In this document: positions 11,954 to 23,690 of the stretch, piece after piece | How positions within the stretch are numbered: position 1 is the stretch's first letter | Layout: each line of letters begins with the position of its first letter | Origin: Armigeres subalbatus | Lineage: Eukaryota; Arthropoda; Insecta; Diptera; Culicidae | Length of the DNA: 64,000 bases | Assembly: GCF_024139115.2 (NCBI RefSeq) | Contig: NC_085141.1 | Coordinates: 128,587,822-128,651,821 of the forward strand | Reading direction: 5' to 3' | Translations under genes and position numbers: made by a program | The notes under the pieces: generated by a model | The model's database searches: none | Told to the model about the DNA's origin: nothing | What the model saw: the letters and a program-made list of their open reading frames with translations, nothing else

Positions 11954-14052
11954 TTTTTTATTTATTATCAGACTAAGGCCGGAGTGGCCTGTGCTGCACC
12001 TCCATTCAGCTCGGTCCATGGCTGCACTTCGCCAACCACGCAGTCGGCGGAGGGTCCGCAAATCGTCCTCCACCTGATCGATCCACCTTGCCCGCTGTGC
12101 ACCTCACCTTCTTGTTCCCGTCGGATCGTTGTCGAGAACCATTCTCACCGGATTACTGTCCGCCATTCTGGCTACGTGCCCGGCCCACCGCAGTCTTCCG
12201 ATTTTCGCGGTTTGAGCGATGGATGATTCTCCTAACACCTGATGCAACTCGTGGTTCATTCGCCTCCTCCACGTACCGTCCGCCATCTGCACCCTACCAT
12301 AGATGGTAGGCAGCACTTTCCTTTCAAAAACTCCCAGTGCGCGTTGGTCCTAAACGAGCATCGTCCAGGTCTCGTGTCCGTAGAGAACTACCAGTCTAAT
12401 AAGCGTTTTGTAGATAGTCAGTTTGGTACGGCAGCGAACTCTATTCGATCGGAGCGTTTTGCGGAGTCCAAAGTACGTACGATTTCCAGCCACTATGCGT
12501 CTCCGAATTTCTCTGCTGGTATCGTTATCGGCGGTCACCAGTGAGCCAAAGTACACGAGTTTTTCTACCACCTCGATTTCGTCACCACCAATGCAAACTC
12601 GTGGTGGGTGGCTTGTATTGACCTCTCTTGAGGCTCTTCCTATCATGTACTCCGTCTTCGACGTGTTGATGACTAGTCCAATCCGTTTAACTTCGTTTTT
12701 CAGTCTGATGTAGGCATCCTTCATCCTTTAAAAGTTACGTGCCATAATATCAATGTCGTCGGCGAAACCAAATAACTGAACGGACTTCGTGGAAATCGTA
12801 CCGCTTGTGTCAATACCTGCCCTTCGTATTACTCCCTCCAAAGCGATGTTGAATAGCAGACACGAAAGACCATCAACTTGCCGTAACTCTCTACGCGTTT
12901 CGAAGGGACTCGAGAATGCCCCTGAAACTCGAACTACGCACATCACCCGATGCATCGTCGCCTTGATCAATAGTATCAGTTTATCCGGAAATCCGTTTTC
13001 GTGCATTAGCTGCCATAGCTGGCCCCGATCGATTGTATCATATGCGGCTTTGAAGTGAATGGATGAATATGAATAGATGATGTGTGGGCACGTTGTATTC
13101 GCGGCATTTCTGCAGTACCTGACGTATGGCGAACACCTGGTCTGTGGTAGAGCGTTCACCCATAAATCCCGCCTGGTACTGCCCCACGAACTCTCTTGCA
13201 ATTGGTGTTAGTCGGCGGCATAAAATTTGGGAGAGTACCTTGTAGGCGGCGTTCAGCAATGTGATTGCGCGGTAGTTGCTACAATCCAGATAATCGCCCT
13301 TTTTGTAGATGAGACACACGAAACTTTTCTTCCACTCCTGCGGCAGAGCCTCATCCTTCCAAAACTTGGTAATCACCCAGTGCAGCGCTCTAGCCAGTCT
13401 AGCCTCATCACCGTGTTCAAACAGATCTCATGGGAGTTGGTTAACCCTAGGAGCTTTGTTGTTTTTCATACTCCTGGATTTCCTGGAGATTCGGACCCGG
13501 ATGTCGCATGTTCTGCGCACGTGCTCCTAGGTTCATTACCATACCGCCATCGTTGTCTGCCATATCGCCATTCAGGTGCTCTTCGTAGTGCTGCTGCCAC
13601 CTTTGGATACCCTTACGCTCGTTTGTAAGAAGGTTCCCGTTTATGTCCTTACACATATCGGGCTGTGGCACGTGGCCTTTACGTGAACGGTTCAACTTCT
13701 CATAGAACTTTCGTGCTTTATTAGCGCGGTACAGTTCCTCCGTCTCTCCACGGTCTCGATGTTCCTGCTGGTGTTTTTTCCTCCTAAAAATCGAGTTTTG
13801 TCTGTTCCGCACCCGTTTGTATCGTGCCTCTTTCGTCCTCGTGCGGTGTTGCAGCAATCTCGCCCATGCTGCATTCTTCTCCTCAACTAACTGCTCACAT
13901 TCGCCGTCAAACCAGTCGTTTCTCTGATCCGGGGGCACCGAGCCAAGTGCAGCGGTTGCGGTGCTTACAATGGCGGATCGAATATCTCTCCAGCCATCTT
14001 CAAGAGATGCTGCGCCTAGCTGCTCTTCCGTTGGGAGTGCCACTTCCAGCTG
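11954..14052 (-). mobile_element. RTE-clade non-LTR retrotransposon, 5'-truncated (copy 2)
   Basis: On the minus strand the element starts abruptly at LEVALPTEEQLGAASLEDGW, after the endonuclease domain, and runs through the linker and the whole RT to the 3' end at 11954. Visible motifs are GFMGERSTTDQVFAIRQVL, FGFADDIDIMARNF (the catalytic box intact) and KTEYMIGRASREV. It is broken by several frameshifts (near 13440, 13080, 12725 and 12330), including loss of codons in the EIQE...NNKAPG region. The 3' tail is TGATAATAAATAAA. I found no clear target duplication; the other flank at 14053 is unrelated sequence. Confidence 0.88.
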
Positions 14053-14440
14053 CACCCATGTACATGTGGCATTCATTAAGTTGGACCCAATTCTCACCCA
14101 CCCACTCTTGTGTTCTGAGCACCTTTTAGGGTACATGGGGACAACGTTAAGGATCTTAATCCTTGGCTTGAACCCAAGTCTGATTCCTATAGACTTTTAT
14201 TATTTCTCTGTTAGGGTTTTGCTGCCAGGCGATGCTGGGTCTGCCTCTGCTGCGATGTCCTGCCGAATTCCAGTGCTTGCTTGCAGATTTTGTCTCTGCT
14301 GTTACGTTATCTACGCCCATTCACACTGTGGAGTTGCCGTTGATATTGGATCGTCGATGGGGCTCAGTATTCAAGATCCAGTTGTGAATACCAGGCCCGA
14401 GCTGTAAAACATACTCATCGGGTGATGAATACTTGCAAAT
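14053..14440. other. Unassigned DNA next to RTE copy 2
   Basis: A moderately GC-rich stretch. A 148-codon open frame spans 13961-14407, but its first third is antisense RTE and the rest has no recognisable domain. I see nothing else here. Confidence 0.4.
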
Positions 14441-14870
14441 CTATGTGATTTCTGCCAATACATTGGCTGGCTTTGGTTTCGACCTTCTCCACTTTTTGCA
14501 CGGCTACCGTGGAGTTGGAGTTTGTTGAGTGGGAGCATACGACCAGGTCATTCAGTTTACTGTACATGATAGAGCACTGTGGCGTTTGTAGAGCAGTATC
14601 ATCATCTCATTCGATTGCTCTATGGAAGTAGACTGCTAGAGAGGTCCATGATTTGGTTCGACTAGGATGGGAAATAGCAACAGAGGTATAATACATGCAC
14701 CCTTGTCTCACTCTTGTACTCACGATTCCGTGGTCAATCAGTACCAAATGGAGGGACTCTTGAAGTTAAATGACCTGCTCCAGCTTGATGCAAAGCGTGA
14801 CAGAATAGTTTTCAAATGAGCGTCCGAGGCGGAATCCTGCCTGCTGCCATCGCAGAATTGTCAACCTTTC
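14440..14870 (-). pseudogene. Non-LTR reverse transcriptase scrap
   Basis: On the minus strand, peptides resembling non-LTR RT blocks appear in order: AGFRLGRSFENYSVTLCIKL (the GFRPGRS block), a short piece like the FIDFEKAFD block (LHLVLIDHG), RVRQGC (the RQGC block), then MYSKLNDL. The last resembles MQSKLNDL of the element at 48456-49307. The catalytic aspartate stretch is deleted between the second and third blocks, and stops are frequent. The clade cannot be fixed. This is a heavily decayed fragment. Confidence 0.5.
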
Positions 14871-15180
14871 TCTATATCTGAATTAGGAGAGGTTGTCATA
14901 ACTTGAAGAAGTTGTTGTAAGTTGTCGAGCCAACGTTTCAGCTGATTAGCTGGCTCGATGAGTGACCAACAAGTCGCGTCTTTATCTATCATCCACGGAT
15001 TTGTCCTTGCTCCATTGAAATATCGAAGAGGAAATGAATATCGCCGGTTGTTGCGGGTTTCCTACCATCGTCGGCCGGGGAGTCCTCCTGCGCCCGCTTC
15101 TCATGTCTGCAGGCAGCAGCATTTGACTTACTTCCCAGACCCGGTTTTAGTTGGCAGGACTAGTATTTAGTTCCTCTGGA
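14871..15180. other. Unassigned DNA between non-LTR scraps
   Basis: A 70-codon frame at 14958-15170 shows no domain that I recognise. It may be further decayed retroelement sequence. Confidence 0.3.
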
Positions 15181-15790
15181 AATGGATCAGCTGAAAACGG
15201 AGACGATGCCTTCTTGAGTCCGTAATAAACGCAGCGCTGACATCGCTTTTAACTATCATTTTCTAATTGGCGACAACGCATTGCTCGGATTCAGCGATGT
15301 CAGGAGAGGCTCGGGCGACAAATCAAAATAGACCGTCCAGAAGATCCAGCTGTGAAGAAATCGTTCGTTGAAGATCTTAGGACTTAACTCGGATAGTGGA
15401 TGTTCTGGAAGGTGGCAGCGTAGAAGATAAGTGGGCAGTGAAGAATGCTTTTATCGAAATCAGCTAGAAAAACTTGAGTGAGCTGCTCACTCAGCGAAAA
15501 AATTTTATTACAGATGTAACCCTACGGAAAATTGAGGAGCGTAGAGAAGCAAATGATGAGAAAAGTGAAGAATCATAGAAATAAAGTAGAGTCCGTCAAC
15601 GGTATGTATTCCTGTGGGAGTTGGGCACTACTGCAGACAGAACAGGCGGGCATGGGTGGACTTCCTGACCGTGACCGATGAAGAAAGGATGGCTGCAGCA
15701 ACCGGAGGTTATTGCTCTTTGACTTGTACACCTGAAGTGTTGGTTCGCCAATATCGAACAGCGTCTTCAAGTCTCAGCCAGTGTTCTTCT
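15181..15790 (+). pseudogene. Non-LTR endonuclease/RT linker scrap
   Basis: Plus-strand peptides LEGGSVEDKW, KIEERREAND and CRQNRRAWVD, followed by AAATG, occur in the order found in the linker between endonuclease and RT of some non-LTR elements (the RRAWVDSLA...AAATGD type). They are spread over all three frames with stops. The RT domain that should follow is absent. It faces away from the RT scrap at 14440-14870, so the two are either different elements or an inverted rearrangement. Confidence 0.45.
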
Positions 15791-15890
15791 AAAACTATGA
15801 CGCTCGTTTATGCTGAGTGGGTTCAAAGGTCTTTTTTGCGGGGGCTTACCATCCAAATCAGCATGACCAGGTGATAAGAAAATTATTTTG

Positions 15891-15960
15891 AGCTTTTTAG
15901 TGGAATGTTTTCACCTGTCATAAGACGAGTTTATACAATCCCATTGAATTCCACCACTTA
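15891..15960. repeat. Half copy of the fold-back repeat family
   Basis: It carries TTTTTAGTGGAATG, then CATAAGACGAGTTTATACAA and GAATTCCACCACTTAAT, the same order as the left arm of the palindrome at 31758-31886. The opposing arm is missing. Confidence 0.7.
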
Positions 15961-16060
15961 ATAATATGCGTGACATGATAGGATATAGAATATTTATGCC
16001 GATTAATATATATGCTGTTATTTTCATTTGAAATACTCTTGGTGACAAATGTATGGTCTT

Positions 16061-16780
16061 TACCGGGTGTTCAATAAGTTCGAATACAAATGTTTGATCA
16101 TTGTGTTTGTAAGCTCAATGTACATATTCTGTATTAGTATTGGTGTCAGCTTTAGCGGTATATATACGCTATCGGAGGTGTGTGGTGTTGACATTCTGTC
16201 ACTTGTTTGTTTATTACGCGTATTGAAAATGGATTTGGGCATCATAAATAGACGTTTTTGAATGTCAAAATCATTGCGGCGTACTACAAAACTGAGGTTT
16301 TGGGGACCATTGATGCCCCCAGTGGCCCGGTGCTAAGACGGAGATGAGCCCTACGTGTTCCAATAGGACGATAACCCTTTATACACGGAAATTGCGATTT
16401 TAGCCTAATATGGGGACAATTTCATCGACTTTTTGGACAAAACTTTGCGACCTCTCAGCTTCCCGGATTTGAACTTTTATGTTTGGTCCTTTATTATGTT
16501 AAAGTTGTACGAATACAAGATCAGTAACTTGGACCAGTTCAAGACATAATTATTAAAATCTGAAACGAAATGCCCATGCAGATCGTGCGTGCCGCTTGCG
16601 ATGGGTTTTAGAAACGTTTAAAGCTCGTGAAGAAGTACAAAATAGAGGTCATTCCAAAAGAAATGTTACAAACGTTCCTTATAAACAATACTTCCAATGA
16701 AACGCAACTGAAAAAAAAAAATTAAACTAAATTTTTAAACATTTTTTGAAAGTGTATTGGAACTTATTGAACACCCTGTA
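16061..16780 (+). mobile_element. mariner-type transposon relic with TIRs and TA duplication
   Basis: The body is 16063-16778, flanked by TA on both sides. The left end is CCGGGTGTTCAATAAGTTCG and the right end, on the complement, is CAGGGTGTTCAATAAGTTCC; the arms match over about 26 bp. At 716 bp it is shorter than a full mariner (about 1.3 kb). Scraps of the transposase C-terminus remain on the plus strand near 16440-16640: LSFPDLNFYVW corresponds to the SPDLNPLDY...W block and ISNLDQFK follows. The other catalytic regions are deleted. Inactive. Confidence 0.75.
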
Positions 16781-16799
16781 AATAACATATTTCGCACCA

Positions 16800-16903
16800 A
16801 GATAAAAACAGTGATACACATGTTCAAAATCTGAAAAAAAAAAATTTTTTTTCGCCCCCTCGGGGGGTGACATAAAATAAATTTAATATTTGTATCGGCC
16901 TAA
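16800..16903. repeat. One end of a GGCC-type TIR element
   Basis: It ends in AATATTTGTATCGGCCTAA (16885-16903), identical to the right end of the complete element at 27396-27637, with a nearby CCCCCTCGGGGGG. The other end is not present. Confidence 0.5.
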
Positions 16904-16929
16904 ATGGAACGGCAACGTTACAAACGCGT

Positions 16930-18451
16930 CAAGTGGAGCAGCGCTCATGTGCAACAAGCGTCCCAGTTCCGCAACCATCTCCAATGGCATTGGATGGGGA
17001 CATAGAGGAGAACTATGATTTCTTCGTCAAGAGCGATAGTTATAGAGGACCGCTGACAAAGCTAAGAAAGTCAGCTTTCTGCTGGCTATTGTTGGTGAAC
17101 CTGCTAGGAAGAAGTATCGCAACTTCGAACTCACTTGCTCTACAAGCAATAAAGCCCAAAGTTGTAGCAAAACGTAACATAATTATCGACAGATTGGATT
17201 TTTTTTTCAGCGGCTCAAGTACCCCGATAGAAAGTTGATGACTTCTCGTCTTAAGGGTTTGGCAAATATTGCCAGACTCGAAAACCTTGAATCGGAACTA
17301 ATGGCGAACAAGTTGGTTACAGCCGGCATGTGGCAGCATTCGCGAACGAAGATGCTTACAATATCCAACATAACCTTGGATAAAGCTGTAGACCTCTGAC
17401 GTGCAGAAAAGATAACAGAGAAATGATCACACGAGTTAACCTATGTCACCCCGGAGGCAAGCATATTTCAAAAGAAAAGGCTCGTTCAAAGCAAATCAAG
17501 TAACCAAGATGCAAATTCTGTGAAAATGCCCACGAATTCGTGAAAGCAAAGTGTCCTGGCTTGGGAAAATGTTGTTACAAATGCAACGGGAAGAACCATT
17601 TCGAAAAGGTGAAGCAGAAGCACCACCAGTCCCGGTGCATCCTAGAAGTAAAGGAGGAAGGCAGCTCGGAAGACGAGCCCTTGTCCCTAAAATGGGTCAA
17701 CAAAGTCAACAAAGGAGGTGTTGTTGTCGACCATCGAATAAAGCTCACAGGAGACCGCAACCCATCCTTCCAACCAGCGACTCTGTGATTGCAAAGCTTC
17801 GGTGGTAACCCGTTTAAAGTTCTAGGAGAAGTGAAACTGAAGTATCGTCGATTGAACCGCAAATTTAGTTTCTTTTTGCAAGTCGCAGACGTCGAGCACC
17901 GTCCGTTGTTTTCAGCAAGGGCATCACGTGAATTGGGTTTTGCTAAGTTTTGTGAAGCAATGAAATTTAACGTGTCAGAACCTAATCCGTCAACCGACAA
18001 GCTGTGGAGAGTATACTGTGTAAAAGCATAACAGATCATAGACGAGTATAAGAACCTTTTCGAAGGTTATGGAAAGCTGCCGGGTAAGGTAGAGCTGGAG
18101 CTCGACGAAAACATTAAAACAATCCAATCACCTCGAAGAGTTTCAATCGCCCTGCGTCAAGATTTGAAGAAAAAAATGGAATCCCTGGAGCAGAGCGACA
18201 TTATCATGAAAGAATATAATCACACCATCTGGGTAAGTAACCTGGTTTTGGTACAGCGACCGAAGGCTGGTTTGCGAATATATCTGGATCCGGTGATGTT
18301 GAATAAAGCCTTGCGGCGGCTGAATCCACAGTTTTTCCAGAATCCACAGACTTTGGACGAAAATCTTCCTGAGCTAGGAAAAGCTCGTGTATTCACGACG
18401 ATAGATACGATTCGAAAAGGGATTTTGGTTCGTGGTGTTAGGTGCAGGTAG
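16930..18451 (+). pseudogene. Ty3/Gypsy-type gag-pol relic
   Basis: An N-terminal gag-like stretch (16933-17400, broken by frameshifts) leads to a zinc-knuckle region near 17510-17600, including AKCPGLGKCCYKCNGKNHF. One frame then continues from 17540 to 18451 with in-frame stops near 17786 and 18029. It includes the start of a reverse transcriptase: HTIWVSNLVLVQRPKAGLRI, DPVMLNKALRR and ELGKARVFTTIDT. These blocks match the protease-RT junction of Gypsy-group polyproteins. Sequence similarity stops at the DTRKGFW position, before the catalytic YxDD block; RNase H, integrase and both LTRs are missing. It is an internal fragment that cannot move. Confidence 0.75.
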
Positions 18452-18954
18452 CACTAAACTAACCTCCTTAGCAAGCCTTATCAAGTCCGAAAATCTACCC
18501 ATTACCTCCATCGACCCTGGGTCTCGAGGACTTAAAAAGGCCTTGCATGCCCCGTTGGAAACAGTTGGATATAGATTAGTAATCTGGGACTTAGGACGGT
18601 TCCTCTTCTAGGACCTGTCGACGGTTCTTCGAGGACAAGAGGCCGTACCAGACATGCTATTAATTTCTCGCTTGTCATTTCTCATTTCTTATATCCCTCT
18701 TCTCTTTTCACATAATTTGGGTGATTTTAAAACTTCTCATGTGATGATGTGGAGCGAAATGCCGTTCGAACACGCAGCATCATCCTAACATGCTGATTCA
18801 GAGCTCTATAAAAAAACATAATTTAATCTTCGCATTACCTCTTTTTTGGATTATTAAATCTCATCTGATTTATGATGATGACAAAATGATTTAGTTAGTT
18901 AATATCAGATCCAAACTAACAAAAACTGGTTTAATGACTTGATTGACCAATTGA
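18452..18954. other. Unassigned DNA with a short CT-rich minisatellite patch
   Basis: At 18660-18725 there is a run of TTCTC/CATTTCTC units like the heptamer minisatellite at 29630-29955. The remainder has no recognised feature. Confidence 0.4.
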
Positions 18955-19050
18955 TTTCCTGAACAAAACGTTTGGCCATAAAAACCAAATGAACCGTTCG
19001 GCCAAACGACTTCGTAGCTTAGTCATCCGTTCGGTCAATTGTCTCGTTCA
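18955..19050. repeat. Degenerate GGCC minisatellite patch
   Basis: Short phrases such as AACGTTTGGCC, CGTTCGGCCAAACG and CCGTTCGGTCAA recur, the same vocabulary as the 17-bp arrays at 36-45 kb. Only a few degenerate units remain. Confidence 0.5.
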
Positions 19051-19610
19051 AGGCTTCATCTTCTGATTTTACAGAAAATTAATAATTTAAACTATTTGAG
19101 AGCCGTAGGTTAATGACTTGCCTCAGAGGGTTTACGCATTCTCTGTCGTTTCGAGAGAGAATGAGAGATTAAGATGTTGAGAAATTGAGAGAAAATGTCT
19201 AGTTCCGGGATTATAATTGAAGTATGCCGCAATCTCTGCGACTGAAATAAGTGCTACACGCTGTATTGTGTAGCCTATTCCGATCACCGATTTAAATCAA
19301 ATTTTTCAGTGGAAATTTGGGTCCGCGGTAGCATAATCATTTGTCCTCTCGCTTAATTATATTCTCGTTAAAAGCCAACAATGCTTTACATGTTCACGAA
19401 AATAAAATATTTTGATGACATTTTGATAAATGTCATTGTACATTCAATACACGACGACGACCACAATTTAATTACAATATATATTTTCGAAGAAAGTGCC
19501 TAACAATGAGCAGAACATACTTTTAGAAAATACGTTTTACAAATCATTGAATATAAAAACACATCATTCTAATTAATAGAACTTTAAATAGGCAATCCCA
19601 TATTTACTGA
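19051..19610. other. AT-rich DNA with no recognised feature
   Basis: No coding region or repeat partner found. Confidence 0.5.
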
Positions 19611-21270
19611 ACTAATGACATTCAAAATGACCACTGTCCATCCCCATAAGGAACCAACCCAGGAAAATCGCCCTCACTGCAAAACTCCATCGAATGCCCT
19701 CCTCGAACGCCATCCCGAGATGCAATCTCCCTGCGACAAAGACCATTTCGAACGAGCGATTTGGCATTAGGAGTGCAGTTTGGCCTCCCCCAAGATAGGC
19801 CAAGTCGTGCATTTCGAAAGGGCGCAAGATGCACCTACGACGACGACGACGTCGACCAACGACCGACCGCTACGGGACGTGATGGAGAGTTCGGTTTTGC
19901 TCTTGGGTTTTCTCACCCCGCTGGAGCTGGCACTACTGGCAGTAGTGACTGACTGTGCTAGGGTGACCAACCACATAATCCCCGGAGCAAGCCCCGGCTG
20001 GAATCTGTAATCGGACCTCCCTCAACGTCTGCGGTCTGCGATATTCAAATCTCCGATTGGTCTCTAATGCTCTGAAGATGGGGACCGGGACCGGGAAGAA
20101 CTAATGCACCATAAAGCGCATAAATCACATGAGTAGAGCAAGTTTGTCATGCAAAGCGACACGGCGACAGCAGCGAGGCAAGAAAGGAAAAGCCTTTCGA
20201 ACTGTTCACGATCATGTGTTCATGAGCTTCTTCAGCATGTTTAGGATTTTTGTTTTGTCCACTGCCCGCTTCCCGCGGGGCTTCCACCGACGACACTGAG
20301 CTGATTATCTCTGCTCTTTGTTGATTTATTGGTTTCTAACAAGACCTAGGCAAACATATATCCTATGATGCTGCTGCTGCTGCAGTTGGCAGTCGCAATT
20401 GTCCCGGATTGTCGTCGCATTGCATGGGCCCGAACTGCTGCTGTCGGCAAATGTGTGGGAATTCGTTTCAAGCCGGTGACTGAATTGACCTCCCCTGCGG
20501 TCTGTGTGTCGTCATGAAATGGCAATCGCTCACCGCCACCACCAGATCTAACAAGGAGGAGACACTCCACACTGGCTGAGACAGAGAGAAAGGGCGCAAG
20601 GCGAGTGAGGTCGTACTCCGGGTTCACCATCTGGCCTCTGCCAGCAAAGATTTGAGGCATATGTTTCGTTCCACATCTATTCTAGCCAAACACTCCACCA
20701 CAAACAGCTTCAGCATCTTTGCTAAACGCGCAGAAAACTTGTGTGAATTCTAATTAGGATCACAGCAAGATGTCCGAGAAACCCACAAAACCGCAACTAC
20801 AAAAACGGCACTGCATGGCACAAAAACGGCTTTTGTCCTTCAGCAAATGGCTTCATTAGGAGAGCTCACCACTCGGCCAAAAATTAGATACATCGTCGTG
20901 GTCACAGTTGTCCAGAGAGCGGATTCGGCTTCTTCGTCTTGGTCGCATTGTCTTACACCCAGTCCGGCCGCAAAAAGGTTCCCACCGTCATCCGTCCCAC
21001 GTCGGTCGTCGCCGGGTCCACTTTTGCTTTCAAAACATCCGAAAAAAGAATAACGACAAAAAATCACATAACCACATGATATTTCGCCTGAAAATTGAAG
21101 AAGATTGCATGGACTTGGCTTGAAAGGGAGCAACAGCGCGTCAGGAGGAGAAAAAAACGAAACCACATCATGAATTGTCCCTTCCTCGCTCCCTGTCGGT
21201 CGACAAAGTCCGAGTTTGCGTGGCAGGTTGATGAATTGCTTGTGATAAATTAGTTATTCCAAACTAAAAT
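19611..21270. other. Unique GC-richer block, no gene called
   Basis: Contains GACGACGACGACGTCG near 19840 and CTGCTGCTGCTGCTGCAG near 20373. Frames of 60-108 codons overlap on both strands, with no domain and no consistent reading. It shows no transposon hallmarks and looks like host non-repetitive DNA (UTR, intron or regulatory). Confidence 0.4.
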
Positions 21271-21282
21271 TTTTCATCATAT

Positions 21283-21490
21283 TTAGCATTACATCCCTCA
21301 CTAGGACAATGCCGTTCCCAGTTTATTATTCATAGAGAAATTGCACAGTTAGGTACTATACGATTTCTAAGCTAAGTTAGCCCATTTTTGCATTCGTATA
21401 TTTCATTAGGCTCACACGATGATATTTTTATTCACGAAAAAAATTTAAAAAATCAGCTCGAGAATTCGAACCCAGGCTCCTTTACAGATT
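21283..21490 (-). mobile_element. Diverged tRNA-headed SINE
   Basis: This is a diverged minus-strand copy of the SINE at 22267-22566. It shares TTTTTGCATTCGTATAT, TTTCTAAGC.AGTTA and the CACAGTTA stretch in the same order, and ends at a B-box-like GGGTTCGAATTCTC (complement of 21458-21472). The (GAA)n tail is lost. Confidence 0.6.
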
Positions 21491-22266
21491 GAACAGATTT
21501 TTCTGAGATTTACTGCCTTTTTAATAAAAATTCAAAACTTATTACATGCCGTACACATTTTGATCGAGTCCATATGGAAGAGTGACCCAAGAAGCGACAC
21601 ACATGTAGAAAACCAGAGGAAAAAAAGTGATTTAGCCTTGTTTCTGCAGCGCCTGTTCGCTCTCGCAATCTCGGACCCTTCGCCTTGCATTCGTCCCTGA
21701 CCCGAGAGGCGAACCCAAAGCATGGACCGTCCAAATTATGTTTGTGCGGCTGTCCCGTTAGAATTTTCCCATCGATTGCGGCCGGTGCGGGATGGACCTG
21801 ATCTTTCTTCTTTTTTTTCGGGAGGAGAACAACGTTCTGGGCAGAAATGAGGTTTCGGTTGATTTTTCATCTAATGTACAACATATGTGCAGTTCGACGT
21901 TTTCGTTCTCCAGACTCGAGAAGATACCCGAATAAGTCAAATACATCTGTTTATTATGTGTTGATTATTATCAAAATTGTGTTGCAGTTATGTTTGCTCC
22001 AATTTTATTGTAATATATTACATCCTATTACATCTAACAACGGTAAGGCCTATTGCGTACCAATTTTTGTATTTCACTAAAATTGTTGAATTTGTGTGAA
22101 AACTTTAACATAACTAAAGATGGGCTTGAACAATGGGCAAAAAGTGATTTGGCGTCAGCGCCTCGATCTCTGATTCTTGTGATGAATATGTCGTAGGGCG
22201 TCAGTTAATCATATCCTCTGCTTCGGACAACGCGGTAACTTTCTACCGTCTCGCACCATTCTCTCC
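21491..22266. other. Unique DNA with no recognised feature
   Basis: Nothing repeated in this window and no coding motif. Confidence 0.4.
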
Positions 22267-22566
22267 CAAGCGCCTTCTTCTTATTCTTCTTCTTCTTCTT
22301 ATTGGCATTATATCCCCACACTGGGACAGAGCCGCCTCGCAGCTTAGTGTTCATTAAGCACTTCCACAGTTATTAACTCCGAGGTTTCTAAGCCAGGTTA
22401 CCATTTTTGCATTCGTATATCATGAGGCTAGGACGATGAAACTTTTATGCCCAGGAAAGTCGAGACAATTTCCAATCCGAAAATTGCCTAGACCGGCACC
22501 GGGAATCGAACCCAGCCATGGTCTTGCTTTGTAGCCGCGCGTCTTACTGCACGGCTAAGGAGGGCC
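22267..22566 (-). mobile_element. tRNA-headed SINE (Feilai-like), full length
   Basis: Read on the minus strand, the head is GGGGCCCTCCTTAGCCGTGC, with an A-box-like TTAGCCGTGCAGTAAG and a perfect B box GGTTCGATTCC (complement of 22502-22512). A body follows (CTAGGCAATTTTCGG, GATATACGAATGCAAAAATG) and then a 3' domain (CACTAAGCTGCGAGGCGGC, CAGTGTGGGGATATAATGCC) with a (GAA)n-type tail. RNA polymerase III would transcribe it from the internal boxes. Two further copies lie at 21283-21490 and 32088-32172. The name is offered by resemblance only. Confidence 0.82.
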
Positions 22567-23290
22567 CCAAGTGTGGGGTACCTGGAGGAATGAAATGCCA
22601 CTTGTTCGCCGGACTGGCAACATTTTCAGCACACTCCATTTTCATCTTCTTTACCGCCTTAACCATCTTGTTGTTTGCTCATTTAAAATTTGTCCCGTTT
22701 TGCGTGGTCAAGCTGTGCATCAACTCAAGATGTACTGCTCGCACCGCAACGCACGTGAACAGTGCAACCTACTTCTCCTCCTTTAATCGACCAACCGACA
22801 ATTCTATTGGCCCGAGATAATCGACTCCAACTGAGCAGAAAGGTCGTGCCTGAGGCACGATTCGTTGGACCGGTAGTGGTGCCATTACTGGAACACTTGG
22901 TTGCCACCGGTTGACGCTACACCATGCACAGTCCTTCCTGACAACCGCAATCATTGATCGAAACTTCGGTACGTAAAACCCTTGACGTAGCTCGTTGAAG
23001 ACAGTCTCTCGATTCGCATGCCCAAAACTCCGTAAGCAACTGGGAGTTCAAAGAGTTCAAAGATACCGTCGCCATACTATTCGTACCTTCCCAGGCTTCT
23101 TCGGGTTCAGCAAGACGCTGATAGGTAGAAACCAGGACGAACTTGGATCGAACTTTGTCAACTCTTCCGGCGTCGCTAGCCTACCTTAGTAAACAACTCT
23201 GGTGTCCTTCCTAAACGCTGTCCCAGTTGCTTCACCCAGCGCGCTCCAGAACCCAGTGGTTCGCTCCAGAACAAAGGTTGGCCAAAACCT
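22567..23290 (-). pseudogene. BEL/Pao pol relic with RT joined to integrase
   Basis: On the minus strand, an RT entry block (SWFLPISVLLNPKKPGKVR, near 23090-23160) is followed within about 100 bp by integrase sequence: NELRQGFYVPKFRSMIAVVR, C-A-W-C zinc ligands, LPVQRIVPQARPF and VDYLGPIE, which carries the first catalytic aspartate of the integrase core. The rest of RT and RNase H, normally over a kilobase, is missing, so an internal deletion joined the two parts. The integrase stops after GRLKEEK. The SINE at 22267-22566 abuts its 3' side. No LTRs are visible. Confidence 0.7.
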
Positions 23291-23488
23291 CAAAATGTCC
23301 CTAAAAATAGGTTTTATGTTTGTATTGTGGTTTTTTGATGGTCTTTATCACATACAGACTTAAAGATGGGTGTTGGAGCTCTACTTTGGCAATATATAGC
23401 CGTGTTTTTGGCATCCCTGGGGTAGTAAATACTTTCATTTTACTGCTAAATTCGCCTTTTGAAAACAGATCGTTTCGCAACAAAGACT

Positions 23489-23690
23489 ATCTCACTTGCT
23501 ATAAAACTAGTTAGTACTATTCTATTCAATTCCACCACTTGATTGGAACCGTATTTCAACTTTAACAGTAAGGCCGTCTTCAGTGTCTCTGACTTGACTC
23601 AAGTGGTGGAATTAAATGGGATAGTACTAAGCCGTACTAACTCGTTTTATGACAAGTGAAGATATTCCACAAAAAAGCTATTAATAATTT
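23489..23690. repeat. Fold-back (TIR) repeat family member
   Basis: Left arm near 23489-23560 (AACTAGTTAGTACTAT, ATTCAATTCCACCACTTGAT) and inverted right arm near 23598-23680 (CAAGTGGTGGAATTAAATGG, ACAAGTGAAGATATTCCAC). The centre includes TAAGGCCGTCTTCAGTGTCTC, split here as TAAGGCCGTC and TTCAGTGTCTC, which is also found at 30530-30570. Confidence 0.7.

Noticed and set aside
13961..14407. 148-codon plus-strand open frame
   Set aside because: The first part is antisense to the RTE copy and the rest has no domain or codon signal.
16933..17238. A host gene with a zinc knuckle
   Set aside because: The downstream RT blocks in the same relic show it belongs to a Gypsy-type gag-pol.
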